Source: Smallanthus sonchifolius (lineage: Eukaryota > Streptophyta > Magnoliopsida > Asterales > Asteraceae). Taken from it: a DNA stretch of 64,000 nucleotides. The DNA lies in NCBI GenBank assembly GCA_023525975.1, contig CM042030.1:20888350-20952349 (forward strand), in the 5' to 3' direction. Positions 34,766 to 45,918 of this stretch are shown here, piece after piece. Every line of letters begins with the position of its first letter. The stretch's first letter is position 1. A program made the translations under genes and the position numbers. Under the pieces are notes generated by a model that made no database searches, was not told the origin of the DNA, and was given only the letters and a program-made list of their open reading frames with translations.

Positions 34766-35552
34766 CAAGCATCTTCGTCATCGGAAGAAACATACGATTG
34801 TGCATCGTCTATCTTTACTGGTTCCTCCTCCACGGGCTCCCCCTCAAAGGGCTCTTCTTCAAAAGGTTCCTCCTCAAAAGGTTCCTCTTAAAAAGGTTCC
34901 TCCTCGCCATCAGAATGTGGAATATCTTCAGGAAATAAAGCGGCTTGCAGTTGGGCTTCCAAGTGGGTCACCCTCTCTTGAAGACCTTCAGCAGTGTGGT
35001 TTGCTACATGTAGCTGATCTTCCATAACAGCCAATCTCTCCAGAACTCCTTCCATATCATCGTCCATAGTGTCCACCCTCGTCTCCAAGTGTGTCACACG
35101 ATCCACTAAAAGGTTATGGAACTGGTCAGTTAATGCTAGTTCAGTATTTAGAAGTTCTATCCCTACTTTATTCTCCTCTATTTGAGGCTCTTTCTTCAAA
35201 ATATTCGGTATCTCATCGGTAGCATCCTTTACAATGCTTAATTCTCTAGAATATAAAACACAAAGGCTGCAAAAGCTTGTTCCATAGTACATGGCAAGCT
35301 AGGCAAGGTAGGTGTTGAGGAAGTAGAACCGAAGTAAGGTGATGGGACATTTCCCATTTCAATCCATCTTTGGATCATTTGTGGGTATGTGTTCCAGTTT
35401 CAAGCAGGATTCATTACTTGTGCACTGCTTGCTTCCCCTTGGTCAACTGAATAGTCACTGGAAGTAGTTCGGCGTCTTTTGGACTCCGGGGATGATAGGG
35501 TAGGTGCCTTATGTCTTGGTGCCTTAGGTGATGAAGGTGGGGTTGACGACAT
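34766..35552 (-). pseudogene. Gypsy-A extra ORF upstream of gag (coiled coil, acidic tail)
   Basis: Begins MSSTPPSSPKAPRHKAP with a Ser/Pro-rich basic N-terminus (ESKRRRTTSS) soon after the primer-binding site. The middle, about 35190-34950, has heptad-like Leu/Val spacing (DRVTHLETRVDTMDDDMEGVLERLAVMED), typical of a coiled coil. A repeated EEEPFE acidic tail ends at about 34767. A TGA near 35400, a frameshift near 35245 and a TAA near 34890 break it. It is separate from gag and in the position of a 5' accessory ORF. Function not recognised. Confidence 0.6.
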
Positions 35553-35653
35553 GTTCCTGTAACATTACATATAAGTGCCAAACATCCAAATAACATGCAA
35601 CTAATGTGTAAGGCTATAGTCTAGTATGCAATCCTAGTTCTCTATAACCAATG

Positions 35654-35666
35654 TCTCTGATACCAA
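35654..35666 (-). other. Gypsy-A primer-binding site
   Basis: Two to three bases inside the 5' LTR the minus strand reads TGGTATCAGAG, complementary to the 3' end of plant initiator tRNA-Met. This fixes the element's polarity. Confidence 0.9.
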
Positions 35667-35668
35667 TC

Positions 35669-38552
35669 TGTCACACCCCCAATTTCAACTAACAGAGTTT
35701 TACCGTTTGGGAAATGACGAACCAGGATCTCAGACATTAGTTACTTTGAATGACTCTACATGGGACTCAAAATGAAAATATCATTTAAATCAGAGTATTA
35801 ATGCGAAAGCGTAAAGAAAGTAAATGCACAAAATACACGCGCCCAAAACCAAAGTCCAAAAGTCCAAAAAGTTCAAACGTCCCATCAAAACAAGTACAAT
35901 AGGATAACTCAAGTAAACATAATTAAATCAAAATCAAGCAGTTAAATCCCATGCATGCCCTAACGTGCACCTGTGTCTTATCTTAGCGACCTGAGAAAAC
36001 ATGTAAGAAAATTTGTCAACACGAGGTTGGTGACTTCACAGGTTTCAATATAAGTAAATAAGCGTTTACCGGATTTATGTTCATTAAGTACGTATCTATA
36101 GGTATCTAACCTATGTTCATGTAAAGCTCAAGCGCTCGCAACCGAAGCTGACTGTTTGTTTATTGCCTCCTGCCAGGTCTATCAACACTGGCGGTGTGAG
36201 TAGGCTAACATTTCACCCGTTCGATATCTAATCGAGTTAGCGCGACTAACGCGGGTGAGATTTGTCAAACCCAGTAGTACTACTAAATATTACCTCGCTA
36301 AGATCCATATTAACTGTCCGATATTAGTTGAGGACTTTCTGTGATAGCGTGTTACGCTTAGCATTTAACATTGATAACATACGAATTAAAAATCCAAAAT
36401 CGTTTAGTCATGTTTTCTCCCCCAAGTTAAAACAGTAAAAGGGGCCGTGAAAACTCACATGCTTTGCGTTGAAGGTAGTTTCACCCTAGAGGTTAGTTGG
36501 AACCACGATTGTAAGTCTCAAAAGACCTACGAATGTCCTAAAATTATAAACACATAAATTAGGGATGATAATGGGAATTGTGACAGTTATACGGAAAGAA
36601 GCGTCTTAAAGAACCGCTCTAATATTCAAGAGTGGACAAAAGTGTCCACGGAGTTAGGGATTACCTTACGCAACGAATGACAGAAATAATAATAAATAAA
36701 ATCGGGTGTTTTTTCATTCATGAAAATTGAGAAGATAAATATATATATATATATACGAGTAAATAATATAACTAATTATATTATTATTTAGTGTCAATCG
36801 ATACACGATGTTATAAAATGATTCGAAATAATATAAAAATATATTATTTAATAATACGGGTCACAGTTTGAAAATAATATAAACGTATTATTTTATACGA
36901 ATTTATGGCTTAAAAATAATATAAACATATTATTTTTACTTGATAATAATAACAATATATTATTTATAAAAGTGGGTATAATTTATAAAAATATGTTAAT
37001 AATTCAAACCCGAGCCTACGGGTTGTTTCCCGGGTTAAAACACATTTACATAGTAATATAATATTATAAAGTTTGATTTTTATTAGTTTAATATATCAGA
37101 AATTGCTCAAAAAAATAGATGTGGGAGCCCAGCCTCGAACCCGGGTCTCTCCCACACACGCACAAGTCATTAACAAGTCCCGCCCGCTAGGGTATCGCGA
37201 TTGATACCCGGGTTGAATTCTTTTAACATCCAGGCTCAAGTGGTTTTCCTCCCAAACCCACTCGCGATCGAAACCCGGCCCAGATCCATCGATTCCGGTG
37301 GTAATCGATCGAAACAGTAGAGGGGTTTTGATAATCGGTTTGAGGCGGTCCAGTGGTTAAGTTTAATTTCAAAATCTTCATGTTTAAGTTTGTTAAATTT
37401 CAGAACTAAAGGCCGTAACCCTAGATTATGAATACTGAATCTATTTGAGATATTCCGATAATAAAATTTGATAGGATCATAGGGCTTTTAACAAAAACGA
37501 CATTGCGAATCTGATGATGTGGTTTAATTTTATTTCTTTTGAGTTTAAGATTGAAAACCCCAAATCGTTTTCAGGATGAACCCTAATTACTGGATCAACA
37601 TCAATTCTATAATGGAATCCTGATATTTCATAGGGCTTTCACTCTACAGACGATTACGAGTCTAATGATGTGATTGAATTTGATTTAAATACGGTTTAGA
37701 GTTGAATTTGACAATCTGGTTTCATAAGAACCCTAGAGTACGGGTTACAAAAATTTGTATAATAAAACATCGAATTGACAGAGGGCTTTCCATGAAAATG
37801 GTATTGCGAATCTGACTGTATAGGTTAGTTGTATTTTGATTGGGTCTAGACTAGGGTTCGATTAAATCGGTCAGAGATGAACCCTAGGTTACAGATTTCG
37901 ATCGAATTGATAATGTAAGCCCTAATTGAGTTAGGGCTTTCATTTAAGAGATGAAAACGAAGCTGATGATGTATCTAATTACCTGAATTGATGTGGTCGA
38001 CTAAAAACAGGTCCGACGATGACTGGTTCGATTTCTGGTGGCTTTTGCTATGAATCCGATCAACTTGACGAGTACAGAAGTTTCAGAGAGACTCGATTTA
38101 GGTGTGCAGTGTGTTGGTTTGCCAATTGATAACTAATTACAGTCGAATTCGATTGAGTAAGACATAGAGTCGACGGTTATAGATTTATTACCCATAATTG
38201 GGTTTAATTTGATATAATAACGAGGATTAAAAGCTCAATGATGGATGTAACTGTTATAAAGGTTTATTTCAGTTATGAATTTCAACAGAAATTGGTTATA
38301 ATTCGCAGATTAGTCTTAAGAACATACGGTTTGACTTCTAAAAAGTCAAACAGGAGCTAAATCATGAAATCTTGACTTACAAAGTCAACCAAATCAACTT
38401 TGGGTTAATTACCAATTTAATCCCCGTGGTTTCCATGTATTTGAGTTTGAATATAGGCAGAAATAATCCCTAGAGTTTGTGATGAAGTTAATTAAGTTAA
38501 CTTTAACTGGATATTGTTAACGGAGTTAACTGCAAAAGTCCGGATTGTCACA
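35669..38552 (-). repeat. Gypsy-A 5' LTR
   Basis: 2884 bp, plus-strand ends TGTCACACCCCC and GGATTGTCACA. Partner of 26606-29476. It contains a tRNA-like module at 37125-37200 (near-perfect stem GTGGGAG...CTCCCAC around GGGTTCGAGG) and a shorter (AT)n run near 36738. The splice-donor-like motif of the other LTR is mutated here (GCATGTGAGTT near 36455). Confidence 0.93.
37125..37200 (-). other. tRNA-like module in the Gypsy-A 5' LTR
   Basis: Copy of the 28067-28140 module with a few differences. The B-box-like GGGTTCGAGG is intact and the flanking stem is slightly better paired than in the 3' LTR. Confidence 0.4.
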
Positions 38553-39507
38553 AAGTTCATCTAGTGAGGTAGATTCTAACTCTTTTGCTAAATTGTTTTG
38601 TTCTAATTGTACGATTCTGAAAGAAGAGAATGGTGGTATCCATGATCAACTCGAACCTCTTCGTGCGGCAGCTCTAAACTATAAAGAAAATGAAATACTT
38701 TCAAAAAATCAATTGGAAATCTTAAGAAAGAAAAATAGGATTTGTAACTTAAAATCAGTGAACAACAATTTCATTTAGATGTTGCCTATAAAGAGCTCGA
38801 GAAAAAGAATGTTGAACCAGCTAAACTGCTGAACGAGATCTTGTAGTTGAGTGGCAAACTTGAGAAGTTGAAAAACTATTGTGTTGTGGTGGAACACTAC
38901 AAGTCTGTAGTGAGACAGATGAGTGTCAATGGTTTAGGTACTAATGCCATTCCCCCACCGGTAAACGGTAAGTTTGTCAATGATCCGCTAGATATTGATC
39001 TTTCTTGTCTGGATGAGTCTACAGGTAAGGCTAAACAAAATTTCGAGAACGATGAGGAGTCTGATTCTGATGAATCAATGGATGACAACAAAGTTGAGGG
39101 AGTTGTCAAGGAGGAGAAGAGTGATGAACTCAAGATACAGAAAAAACATTATCATTGATTGTGATAACTGTATCATGACAGAACCTGATGTGATTGACTC
39201 GAACGACAAACTGAAAAACATGCTTTATGGAGGTTTTAAATCTCTGAAGCAAACAAAGAGAGAAAATTTTGCTAATAAACTTGGTAAGAATTTTCAAGAA
39301 AACTTTAAAAATAATTATCTGTCTAAGAGTCAAGCTGCATCGGTTCAAGCACAAGCCGCTGTTCATCAAACACCTTAGAGTGTTCATCAATATGAAGCCT
39401 CCACATCACAGGTTAATGATCCTTACAGGAGAATACACAAGGAGAGAAGAACTTGTTTTCACTGTGGTACTACAGGTCACATTGTTGTGAACTGTCCTAT
39501 AGGTCCC
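38553..39507 (+). pseudogene. Copia-P2 gag-pol linker, resumed after the Gypsy-A insertion
   Basis: Continues from 26605 with SSSEVDSNSFAKLFCSNCTILKEENGG. Then come a charged, probably coiled-coil section, an acidic patch (DEESDSDESMDD) and a second zinc knuckle CFHCGTTGHIVVNC at about 39455-39497. The same order is found in Copia-M (YCSNCITVKDIL, then ESDSEDEEF, then CFHCNESSHILFNC). A stop at 38778 and frameshifts near 38780 and 39140 break it. Sequence homologous to Copia-M stops at 39507, where another LTR begins. Confidence 0.8.
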
Positions 39508-39955
39508 TGTGACATCCTCAAACGAGTAGAACGTACACGATCACAAGGAAATTACTCGATGATTCAACGTATGAGACGGAAGCACGAAGCGAGTCAATCA
39601 ATCACAAACACAGAATAGATAGATGTAACAGAATCAATCGTATATATTCAATAAGAACGAGTCATACGAATACAATACCGAATGAGTATACATCTCTACC
39701 TTTAAGCTCCATTTCCAATCCCTAGGTGAGCTCTACCTAGGGATGATGACTCACTTCTCACAGAGACTCACTCCCTCTCTTTGGATGCTAACCCTAGCAT
39801 TGCTTGCTACAAATGAACACTTAATGTCCTATTTATAAGCAAATTGAGTCTGCAGGAGAACTTAACAAGTTCACCCATAATTCTATAGGCGAACTTACTA
39901 AGTTCGCTAGTTAAGTCCGCCCAAACATTCCCTTAGGCGAACTTAACATGTACGT
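39508..39955 (-). repeat. Truncated copia LTR (minus)
   Basis: Starts TGTGACATCC immediately after Copia-P2 coding sequence and has, on the minus strand, an iteron cluster then a TATA box (TTATAAAT at 39838-39831), as in the other copia LTRs here. The far end is cut at 39955 by a gypsy LTR, inside a third iteron. No element body is attached within the window. Confidence 0.65.
39855..39954 (-). promoter_or_regulatory. Three palindromic iterons (A/T type) in the truncated LTR
   Basis: Copies at 39855-39875, 39888-39908 and 39936-39954 (truncated). The middle one is GGCGAACTT-ACT-AAGTTCGCT. The proximal copy lies 16 bp from the TATA box on the minus strand. Confidence 0.75.
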
Positions 39956-42218
39956 TGTTACAATCCGGACTTTCAGGTTAACTCCGTTAACCAGATCCGG
40001 TTAAAGTTAACCTAGTTAACCCTATCTCAAACTCCAGGGACTAATCATGTCTATATTCAGACTTATATAAATAAATTTGAGGGACTAAAATTGTATTTTA
40101 TCTATAGTTGATTCCCTATTGACTTTTAATAGTCAAAGTAACAAGTCCTTAACCTAGTTAATCCAACCCAAACCTTAAGGAATATTTGTGCCAATTCCTA
40201 TACTTAAGAACATGAAACTACAGGGACCAATCCTGTAACTTGGCCAACGTTGATTTCGTTGACTTTAGAAAGTCAACCCGATTGTTCTTGAACCCAATTC
40301 GCAAGCCTTATTCGATTTCAGTTGCAATTGTTACTGAATTTGCACGGTTATGATCATTAACAACCACTAATAAGTCATTAAACCCGGCATTGATTTGTAA
40401 TCAAACCCAATTATGGGTAATTAAGTTGTAACCGTCGACCCCATTGTCTTTTACCAACAAATTCGATCGTTTACACTGAAATTGATCACCTGCGAACCTT
40501 GTACGAACTCCCTCGAAGCTTCTGCACATAACTTTTTGACCGGAGATGCCAAAGACCGCACTATCGAAGTCGCGGTTGTGCTTTATTCGTACACCATCAA
40601 TTCCATCTCCATTCAGGTAATTGCTTGTATCTACAGTTTCGTTTTAATGTCTAAATCAAAAGCCCCATACTAATTAAGACTTACATTATCGGATTTAACT
40701 CGATCGATACCTAGGGTTCATACTGTTTTCGTTTTAGTCGAACCCTACCCCCGACTCTGTTTAAATCAAATTAAAGTGTGTCAGTAGATTCGAAATCATC
40801 TATTCCTTGAAAGCCCTATGAATACAACATAACTTATTATCAGAATTATAAAATTTGATTCTTGGTTAAAACCTAGGGTTTCCAATGTTCAAACGAGAGA
40901 TTGGCGGCCTTAAACTTGATGTTTTTCAAATTAATTACACCTACAGATTCGCAAATGCCCGGTTAGCAAAACCCCTATACATTTAAATCAAATTATGGTC
41001 GAAATCGATGGGTTTGGGGTGGTTTTGGCTTCGGTTCATGCAAGGGGGAAGAACACGGAGTTTTTGTATGATAAAACCCTTGGAAGCCGGGACACCCTAG
41101 CGGGTGTACTGGCTAAGACTTGGACTTGTGCGTAGGAGACCCGGGTTCGAGTCCGGTCTCCTGCATTATTTTTTTGGGACTTTTTCACTTATCTCTATCC
41201 ATAAAAACTAAACTCTATATTTTTATAATACTATATTATAAGGTTAGAACCCGGAAAAACACTCGTAGGCGCAGGTTTGGTTTTATAACCTATTTTTTAT
41301 ATTTTTCCCACTTTTAAAATAATATATTTATATTATTTTTAACCCATGACTCCAATTTAGAATAATATATTTATATATTATTTTCGACACGTTTATAAAC
41401 TTTGTGTAACGTTTCAAACTAATAAATAATATCTTTATTTATATTATTACCCACGTTGATGTGATCCGAATAAAAATAATAGTTTTTATTATTTTTGTCA
41501 CACAATTTAATGATCGTGTTATTCCTCTTAGATCATTTTTTTATGGTATAAATGCACGAATATATTTTATTATTAATATTATTCGTAATTAGAGACGTTC
41601 GACACGAAACACTCTTATCTTCATAATTATATTAAGAAATCCTTATTCATGTGGACGTTTACTCGATGATCCTAAGTATGTTCTAGGACGTTCAAATCTT
41701 CAGTGTCGTCGTCACAAAATCCCATGTATCCCTAACTATTATGCTTATAATTCAAGGGCATACGCAAGCCATTTATAGGCAAACACTTGTGGTCCCAATT
41801 GCATCCTTGTGTGGTGCTATCTACTCGTACACAACTCAGGTGAGTTCATAGCCCCCTTTCTCTTTAATATTGTTTCCAAATACTCAGGGTGGAATATGTA
41901 TACATACTATACTTACCAAATTCAGTACCATTTGTTCTTATGCAAATTACTATGTGCTTTATGTCTTAAACTGCTTGGTGACTATTAAATGTGTTCATGC
42001 TAGTACATTCATTAACCTGCTACCCAGGCCTAAGGTAGTACCTAACATGATTATTTATAGGGTAATCTGATTCCAATTAACACGAACCTTGGCGGGTTTT
42101 GTGTGTACTATATTACTATTTTTGCAAAAACACAATCAGTGGGATTGTACTTACTGTTTTCCATTTACTACGGATTGAATTGTATGCTTGGAACCTTGTA
42201 TGTTTTCACATTTATGCC
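39956..42218 (+). repeat. Gypsy LTR (plus, truncated by Copia-M)
   Basis: Starts TGTTACAATCCGGAC and matches the reverse complement of the LTR at 1-1852 up to about 41640. It then continues with blocks shared with the LTR at 59395-62534 (CAGGTGAGTT followed by CATAGCCCC near 41840; CCTAAGGTAGTACCTAACATGAT near 42030; GGATTGAATTGTA near 42172). It ends at the Copia-M insertion. A tRNA-like module lies at 41092-41165. No gag or pol follows in the window. Confidence 0.8.
41092..41165 (+). other. tRNA-like module in the plus-strand gypsy LTR
   Basis: Perfect small hairpin ACACCC/GGGTGT, then A-box-like TGGCTAAGACTTGG, then GTAGGAGACC ... GGTCTCCTGC around a consensus B box GGTTCGAGTCC (41144-41154), followed by a T run. 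This is the best Pol III-like copy in the window. Confidence 0.5.
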
Positions 42219-42449
42219 TGTAGGTCCTCATGGCACTTCTACAAACCATTCTCGTGTTAAGACGTGTCGTTAACTCGAAGTGCGGAATCCAACGAATCAA
42301 CGATTGCATACACAAAAGAAAATAGAGACAATCAAGTAAATAAACTTCACACTTGTATTCCAATTCTCAATAGAGTTTACATACTCAATCGTTCAACTCT
42401 GTTCTATTTGATTCTCTGTTCGATCCTCAAAACTGACTCTGTAAACATC

Positions 42450-42457
42450 TATATATA
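42450..42457 (-). promoter_or_regulatory. TATA box of the Copia-M 3' LTR
   Basis: TATATATA, 18 bp from the proximal iteron; the equivalent in the right LTR is at 63834-63841 with the same spacing. Confidence 0.7.
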
Positions 42458-42475
42458 GACTACTGACTTGCATTA

Positions 42476-42596
42476 GGCGAACTTAACAAGTTCGCCTCTA
42501 ACAGACTAAGCGAACTTAACAAATTCGCCTCAGATAGACTTAAGCGAACTTAACAAGCTCGCCTCTGTTAGACTAGGCGAACTTAACAAGTTCGCC
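42476..42596 (-). promoter_or_regulatory. Four palindromic iterons (A/T type) in the Copia-M 3' LTR
   Basis: At 42476-42496, 42509-42529, 42543-42563 and 42576-42596, 33-34 bp apart. The first and last are perfect GGCGAACTT-AAC-AAGTTCGCC. The second and third each have a single arm change beyond the A/G at their edge. All lie upstream of the TATA box in element sense. Confidence 0.85.
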
Positions 42597-42706
42597 TCTA
42601 GCAACATGCATAAAAACACTTAGAACATTAATACATTTACAAAAACATAAAGACATTAGATCTAAACTATTACAAAGCTTTTGTCATTACAAAATATGTC
42701 CTAACA

Positions 42707-42718
42707 GACTCCCCCTTG
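42707..42718 (-). other. Copia-M polypurine tract
   Basis: Minus strand CAAGGGGGAGTC adjoining the 3' LTR, the same purine motif as at 10604 and 10684 in Copia-P1. Confidence 0.85.
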
Positions 42719-42747
42719 AAAATAGCTTGATCTTTAGTCTTCTGTCT

Positions 42748-45700
42748 TCATGATGAGCTCTTCCAATTATCCAGCAATCTGCTTCTTGCATGCACTCCAT
42801 ATCTTCTACATATCTCCAACACTCGCTTGTACTGCAATCCTTGTTCTTTCCATTCATCAGTGAACATGATTTCATTCTTTCTCAGTGTTCTCTGATCTTT
42901 CTTTGAAAAATTGATAAGATTCATTGCATCAAAGAAACATACAATGACCTTATTATCTTTGTATTCAATCCTTGCTTCACCAGTATTAACATCGACATAC
43001 CACCATTTCATATTCCCAAGGAAATCTTGAGGAATCTTCTTCAATGGTATCCTGTGTTCAGCATGTACTGGTTTGAATTTGTACTTCAAGGTCACTTTCC
43101 CAGTCTTGTGATCTATGTTCTTCACTCTCTTTCCTTTTTGAGGCTTTAGCCTTTCATACTTCCCCGAACCACCTTCTCTCTTGATCAGATTTTCTATCAC
43201 ATCAGCTAATCCAAACTTGGATCTATTAATAAGTGGCTTTGAAGATAGACCATTCATTTCACACCTTGGCAAGGTATTGAAATACTTGATCCTCGACTTT
43301 AAGTACTGAACACCATCAGATCTTTTAATAGCAAAAAGTTTTATGTCATTATCATAAAACCAACTTATGATTCTTCCTACACACCTCTCTTTATTCATAT
43401 AGTTTTCTTTCTGAGCAGGTTGTGTTTGAGACTTGGGTAGCACCTTCATCCAGCTATTTACAACTTCTCTCCACTGTTCTCTGGTCATACCTGTATTTCT
43501 GTACATCACAGGTTCTTCATTCATCTTTGGAGACTCAGTGTGAGTAGTATTAGCTTCAGCATCTGTATTGGATTGAATGTTTTCATCATCAGTATCAATC
43601 TTAGAATCAGCAGTATCTTCAGGCAATGTGATGTCTTCAAATGAGTCCATAGAATCTGTTGCTCCTTCATAATTAAACTCAGGAATAACATCATCTTGGA
43701 TGAAGTTATAAGGGACATTAAGACAAACACAGCCTTCATAAATCACTTTATCCTGACTTTTCTCTATCTCTATCTCCACTATCTCTCCTTCTTCTATTTC
43801 AGTATCTGACACATCATCTTCTATGTCATTGAATAATTCATCTATGTCATCAAGACATGCTATCTTTTCAGCTTCTTCCTCTTCAGACTCTGCAAAGAAC
43901 TCCAATAATAAGATTTCTTCGTCATTAACTCCAGAAGTATATTTGTTTCCATCAATGGATTGTGATGTCGACTCCCTCTGAACTTTAGAAATAGGATTAA
44001 CGTCAGCGTATTGATGATCACCATCAATATTACCAGAAGGATCATTGTCTTCATCATCGTGTCGTTGAATAGACTCAGTGTGACATGCATCACGTATCCT
44101 TAACTCCCCCTGAGCATCAAGACGCTCAACAAGCTTGGATACTAATGCATGCATAGAAGCAATCTTCGTAGCTTGAGTCTGAATCACCAGCTGTCGTTGA
44201 GTATCAGTAGATACAAGAGTATCCACCTGGGTTTGTAAAGCAAGCACTTGCGATTCAAGGAAAGTAATCCTTTCAGAATCAGAAGGCTTAGAAGGACCAG
44301 CTGAAGATTGAGGAACGGAAGTACTGGGAGTAGGAATAATCACTGGAGTAACAAGAGTGAGAACAGGATATTGTTCTTTAGAGCTTGGAGGTGTGACAAT
44401 CAAGGAAGCAACAAAAGTAGCATCCTCCACACCTTGTGAAGATTGAGCATCAGCAATTGAAGCAGCCATAAGCTTTTGAGCTTTAGGATCCGGATTAAAG
44501 TCACTATCTAAACTCTCTTCTACTAATGTTCTTTTACCAAGTATTGATCCGGAAGGAGGATCCTGAACAGACTTACGTCGTTGTCTTTTGGCTGTAGATT
44601 TAAGGCGTTTACCAGCATTAGCCAAAGGTATACGAGCCAACCTTTCATAATGATCTAAAGAGAAATCTCTAGATTCATCAGAATCTGTATCTTCAGAAAT
44701 AAGTAAGATTGTATCACTTGAGCTAGAACTCGACTCATTCTCTGTCACCACATTCACTTCAGCTTCATGAATGGGCGAGTTCACAACGTCATCAAAAAAT
44801 TCATCCATATTCATCCCTAGATCTTGTTCATGTTCATGAACGACCTCTTCTAGAACATGTTCATTAACAGGTATATCAACCTGAGCTTGTGGAATTGGAA
44901 CTTGTTCTTGAATAGGAATTTGTTGTTGTACGGGAACTTGTTTTTGTGGAACTTGAACTTGTGGAATAGGTTGTTGTAGAACTTGAACTTGTGGAATAGG
45001 TTGTTGTAGAACTTGAACTTATGGAATAGGTTGTTGTAGAACTTGAACTTATGGAATAGGTTGTTGTAGTTGTTGTTGAACATTCAGACCTTGCCCTTGA
45101 GCTAACTCATCAGGATGAAACCAGTTGTCATTTGGTGGTTCAACATAATCAGGATTTATTAAGTGACCAAACAATGGAGCATTAACAGGAATCAATGCTT
45201 GATTCTGTTGTTTCACTTTAGAGCAATCCGTAAAGATACGCTTAGACATCGGCGTCAAAGTTAATTTAATCGGATGTTGTGGGAGATCAGGAAGAATATG
45301 ATTCAGAATCATCTGGATAAATCCAGGATACATCAAAAATCCTTGACCTTCAGCAGGTGTGATTTGCATAACCATCTCCCGATAGATATATCTTGCAAAA
45401 TTGAAGCGCTTGTTCAACGTCAAAGCTACCATTGCAGCTTGAAGAGCAATCTTTAAGCCATCAATACCAGCTTTACGAGGAGAGAGACATTGAATAATCA
45501 CATGCATGAAGTATCTCCATTCACCCACCAAACCACCTTTACGTGCCTGTGTATCATTTGGGCGTCCACGATAACCCATCCTTTGAAAGCATCCCATGAT
45601 CAAAGGATTAGGATATGATATAGGATCTTCAGCAGCACCACCTAATGCAATAGCAGCACGAATAGTGTCTTCAGATATAGCAATCTCCGTATTGATGACA

Positions 45701-45918
45701 GTGGCACGAAGAACATGAGGTTCTACGTCAGTATCTGAATGAACTGTGTCCCAAAACTGTTGAATATACACCAGACTGATGTATGGATCTGCAGAAAATG
45801 CGACACGTAGTCGTGAGCGATTCAGAAATCCTATAATCCCTTGAAAGTTTATGGCCTCTGACAAGTTAGGATCTAACAATGCCACCTGGTTATGCTTGTA
45901 TTCGACACGACGAGCCAT
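42748..45918 (-). pseudogene. Copia-M large 3' ORF (additional ORF of unknown function)
   Basis: One frame of about 1057 codons from MARRVEYKHNQ at 45918 to 42748, broken only by TAA codons at 45049-45051 and 45019-45021. The N-terminal ~280 residues look globular (FLNRSRLRVAF, QFWDTV, MGYRGRP, FNFARYIYREMV). Next come a 10-residue repeat of QPIPQVQVLQ type, an acidic Ser-rich stretch with nuclear-localisation-like KRQRRK, a probable coiled coil near 44260-44100, a long acidic region, and a C-terminal globular domain from about 43500 (REQWREVVNSW, WFYDNDIKLFAIKR, MKWWYVDV). It lies between pol and the 3' LTR, where SIRE-type copia elements carry an env-like ORF. I see no signal peptide and no clear membrane segment, so 'env' is not supported. 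TTTTTCAG directly before the ATG is a good splice acceptor. Confidence 0.75.
44941..45060 (-). repeat. 30-bp tandem repeat inside the 3' ORF
   Basis: Four units (44941, 44971, 45001, 45031), each coding for ten residues of QPIPQVQVLQ type. The units at 45001 and 45031 carry the same CAA-to-TAA change, so the nonsense codon arose once and was copied with its repeat unit. Confidence 0.9.

Larger units (their letters stand above)
26606..38552 (-). mobile_element. Gypsy-A: full-length Tekay-like Ty3/gypsy (chromovirus) element
   Basis: 11,947 bp with both LTRs, primer-binding site, gag, protease, RT, RNase H, integrase and chromodomain in minus orientation. The 5-bp target-site duplication AAGTT is perfect (26601-26605 and 38553-38557). 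It interrupts Copia-P2 gag; the reading frame resumes on the other side (ending GESLS, then SSSEVDSNSF), so it is a clean insertion. The LTRs differ at scattered sites and by a few indels, so insertion is not very recent. The clade call rests on the C-terminal chromodomain, the initiator-Met PBS and the domain order. Confidence 0.93.
42219..42706 (-). repeat. Copia-M 3' LTR
   Basis: 488 bp; plus-strand ends TGTAGGTCC and GTCCTAACA, so TGTTAGGAC...GGACCTACA in element sense. The partner starts at 63603 and differs by scattered substitutions and by having three iterons instead of four. Confidence 0.92.

Noticed and set aside
4588..39507. Copia-P1 and Copia-P2 as halves of a single element
   Set aside because: The halves are in the wrong order and the two LTR sequences are strongly diverged, so they are separate insertions.
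42748..45918. Calling the copia 3' ORF an envelope gene
   Set aside because: No signal peptide, hydrophobic fusion segment or transmembrane helix is visible; only its position suggests env-like.
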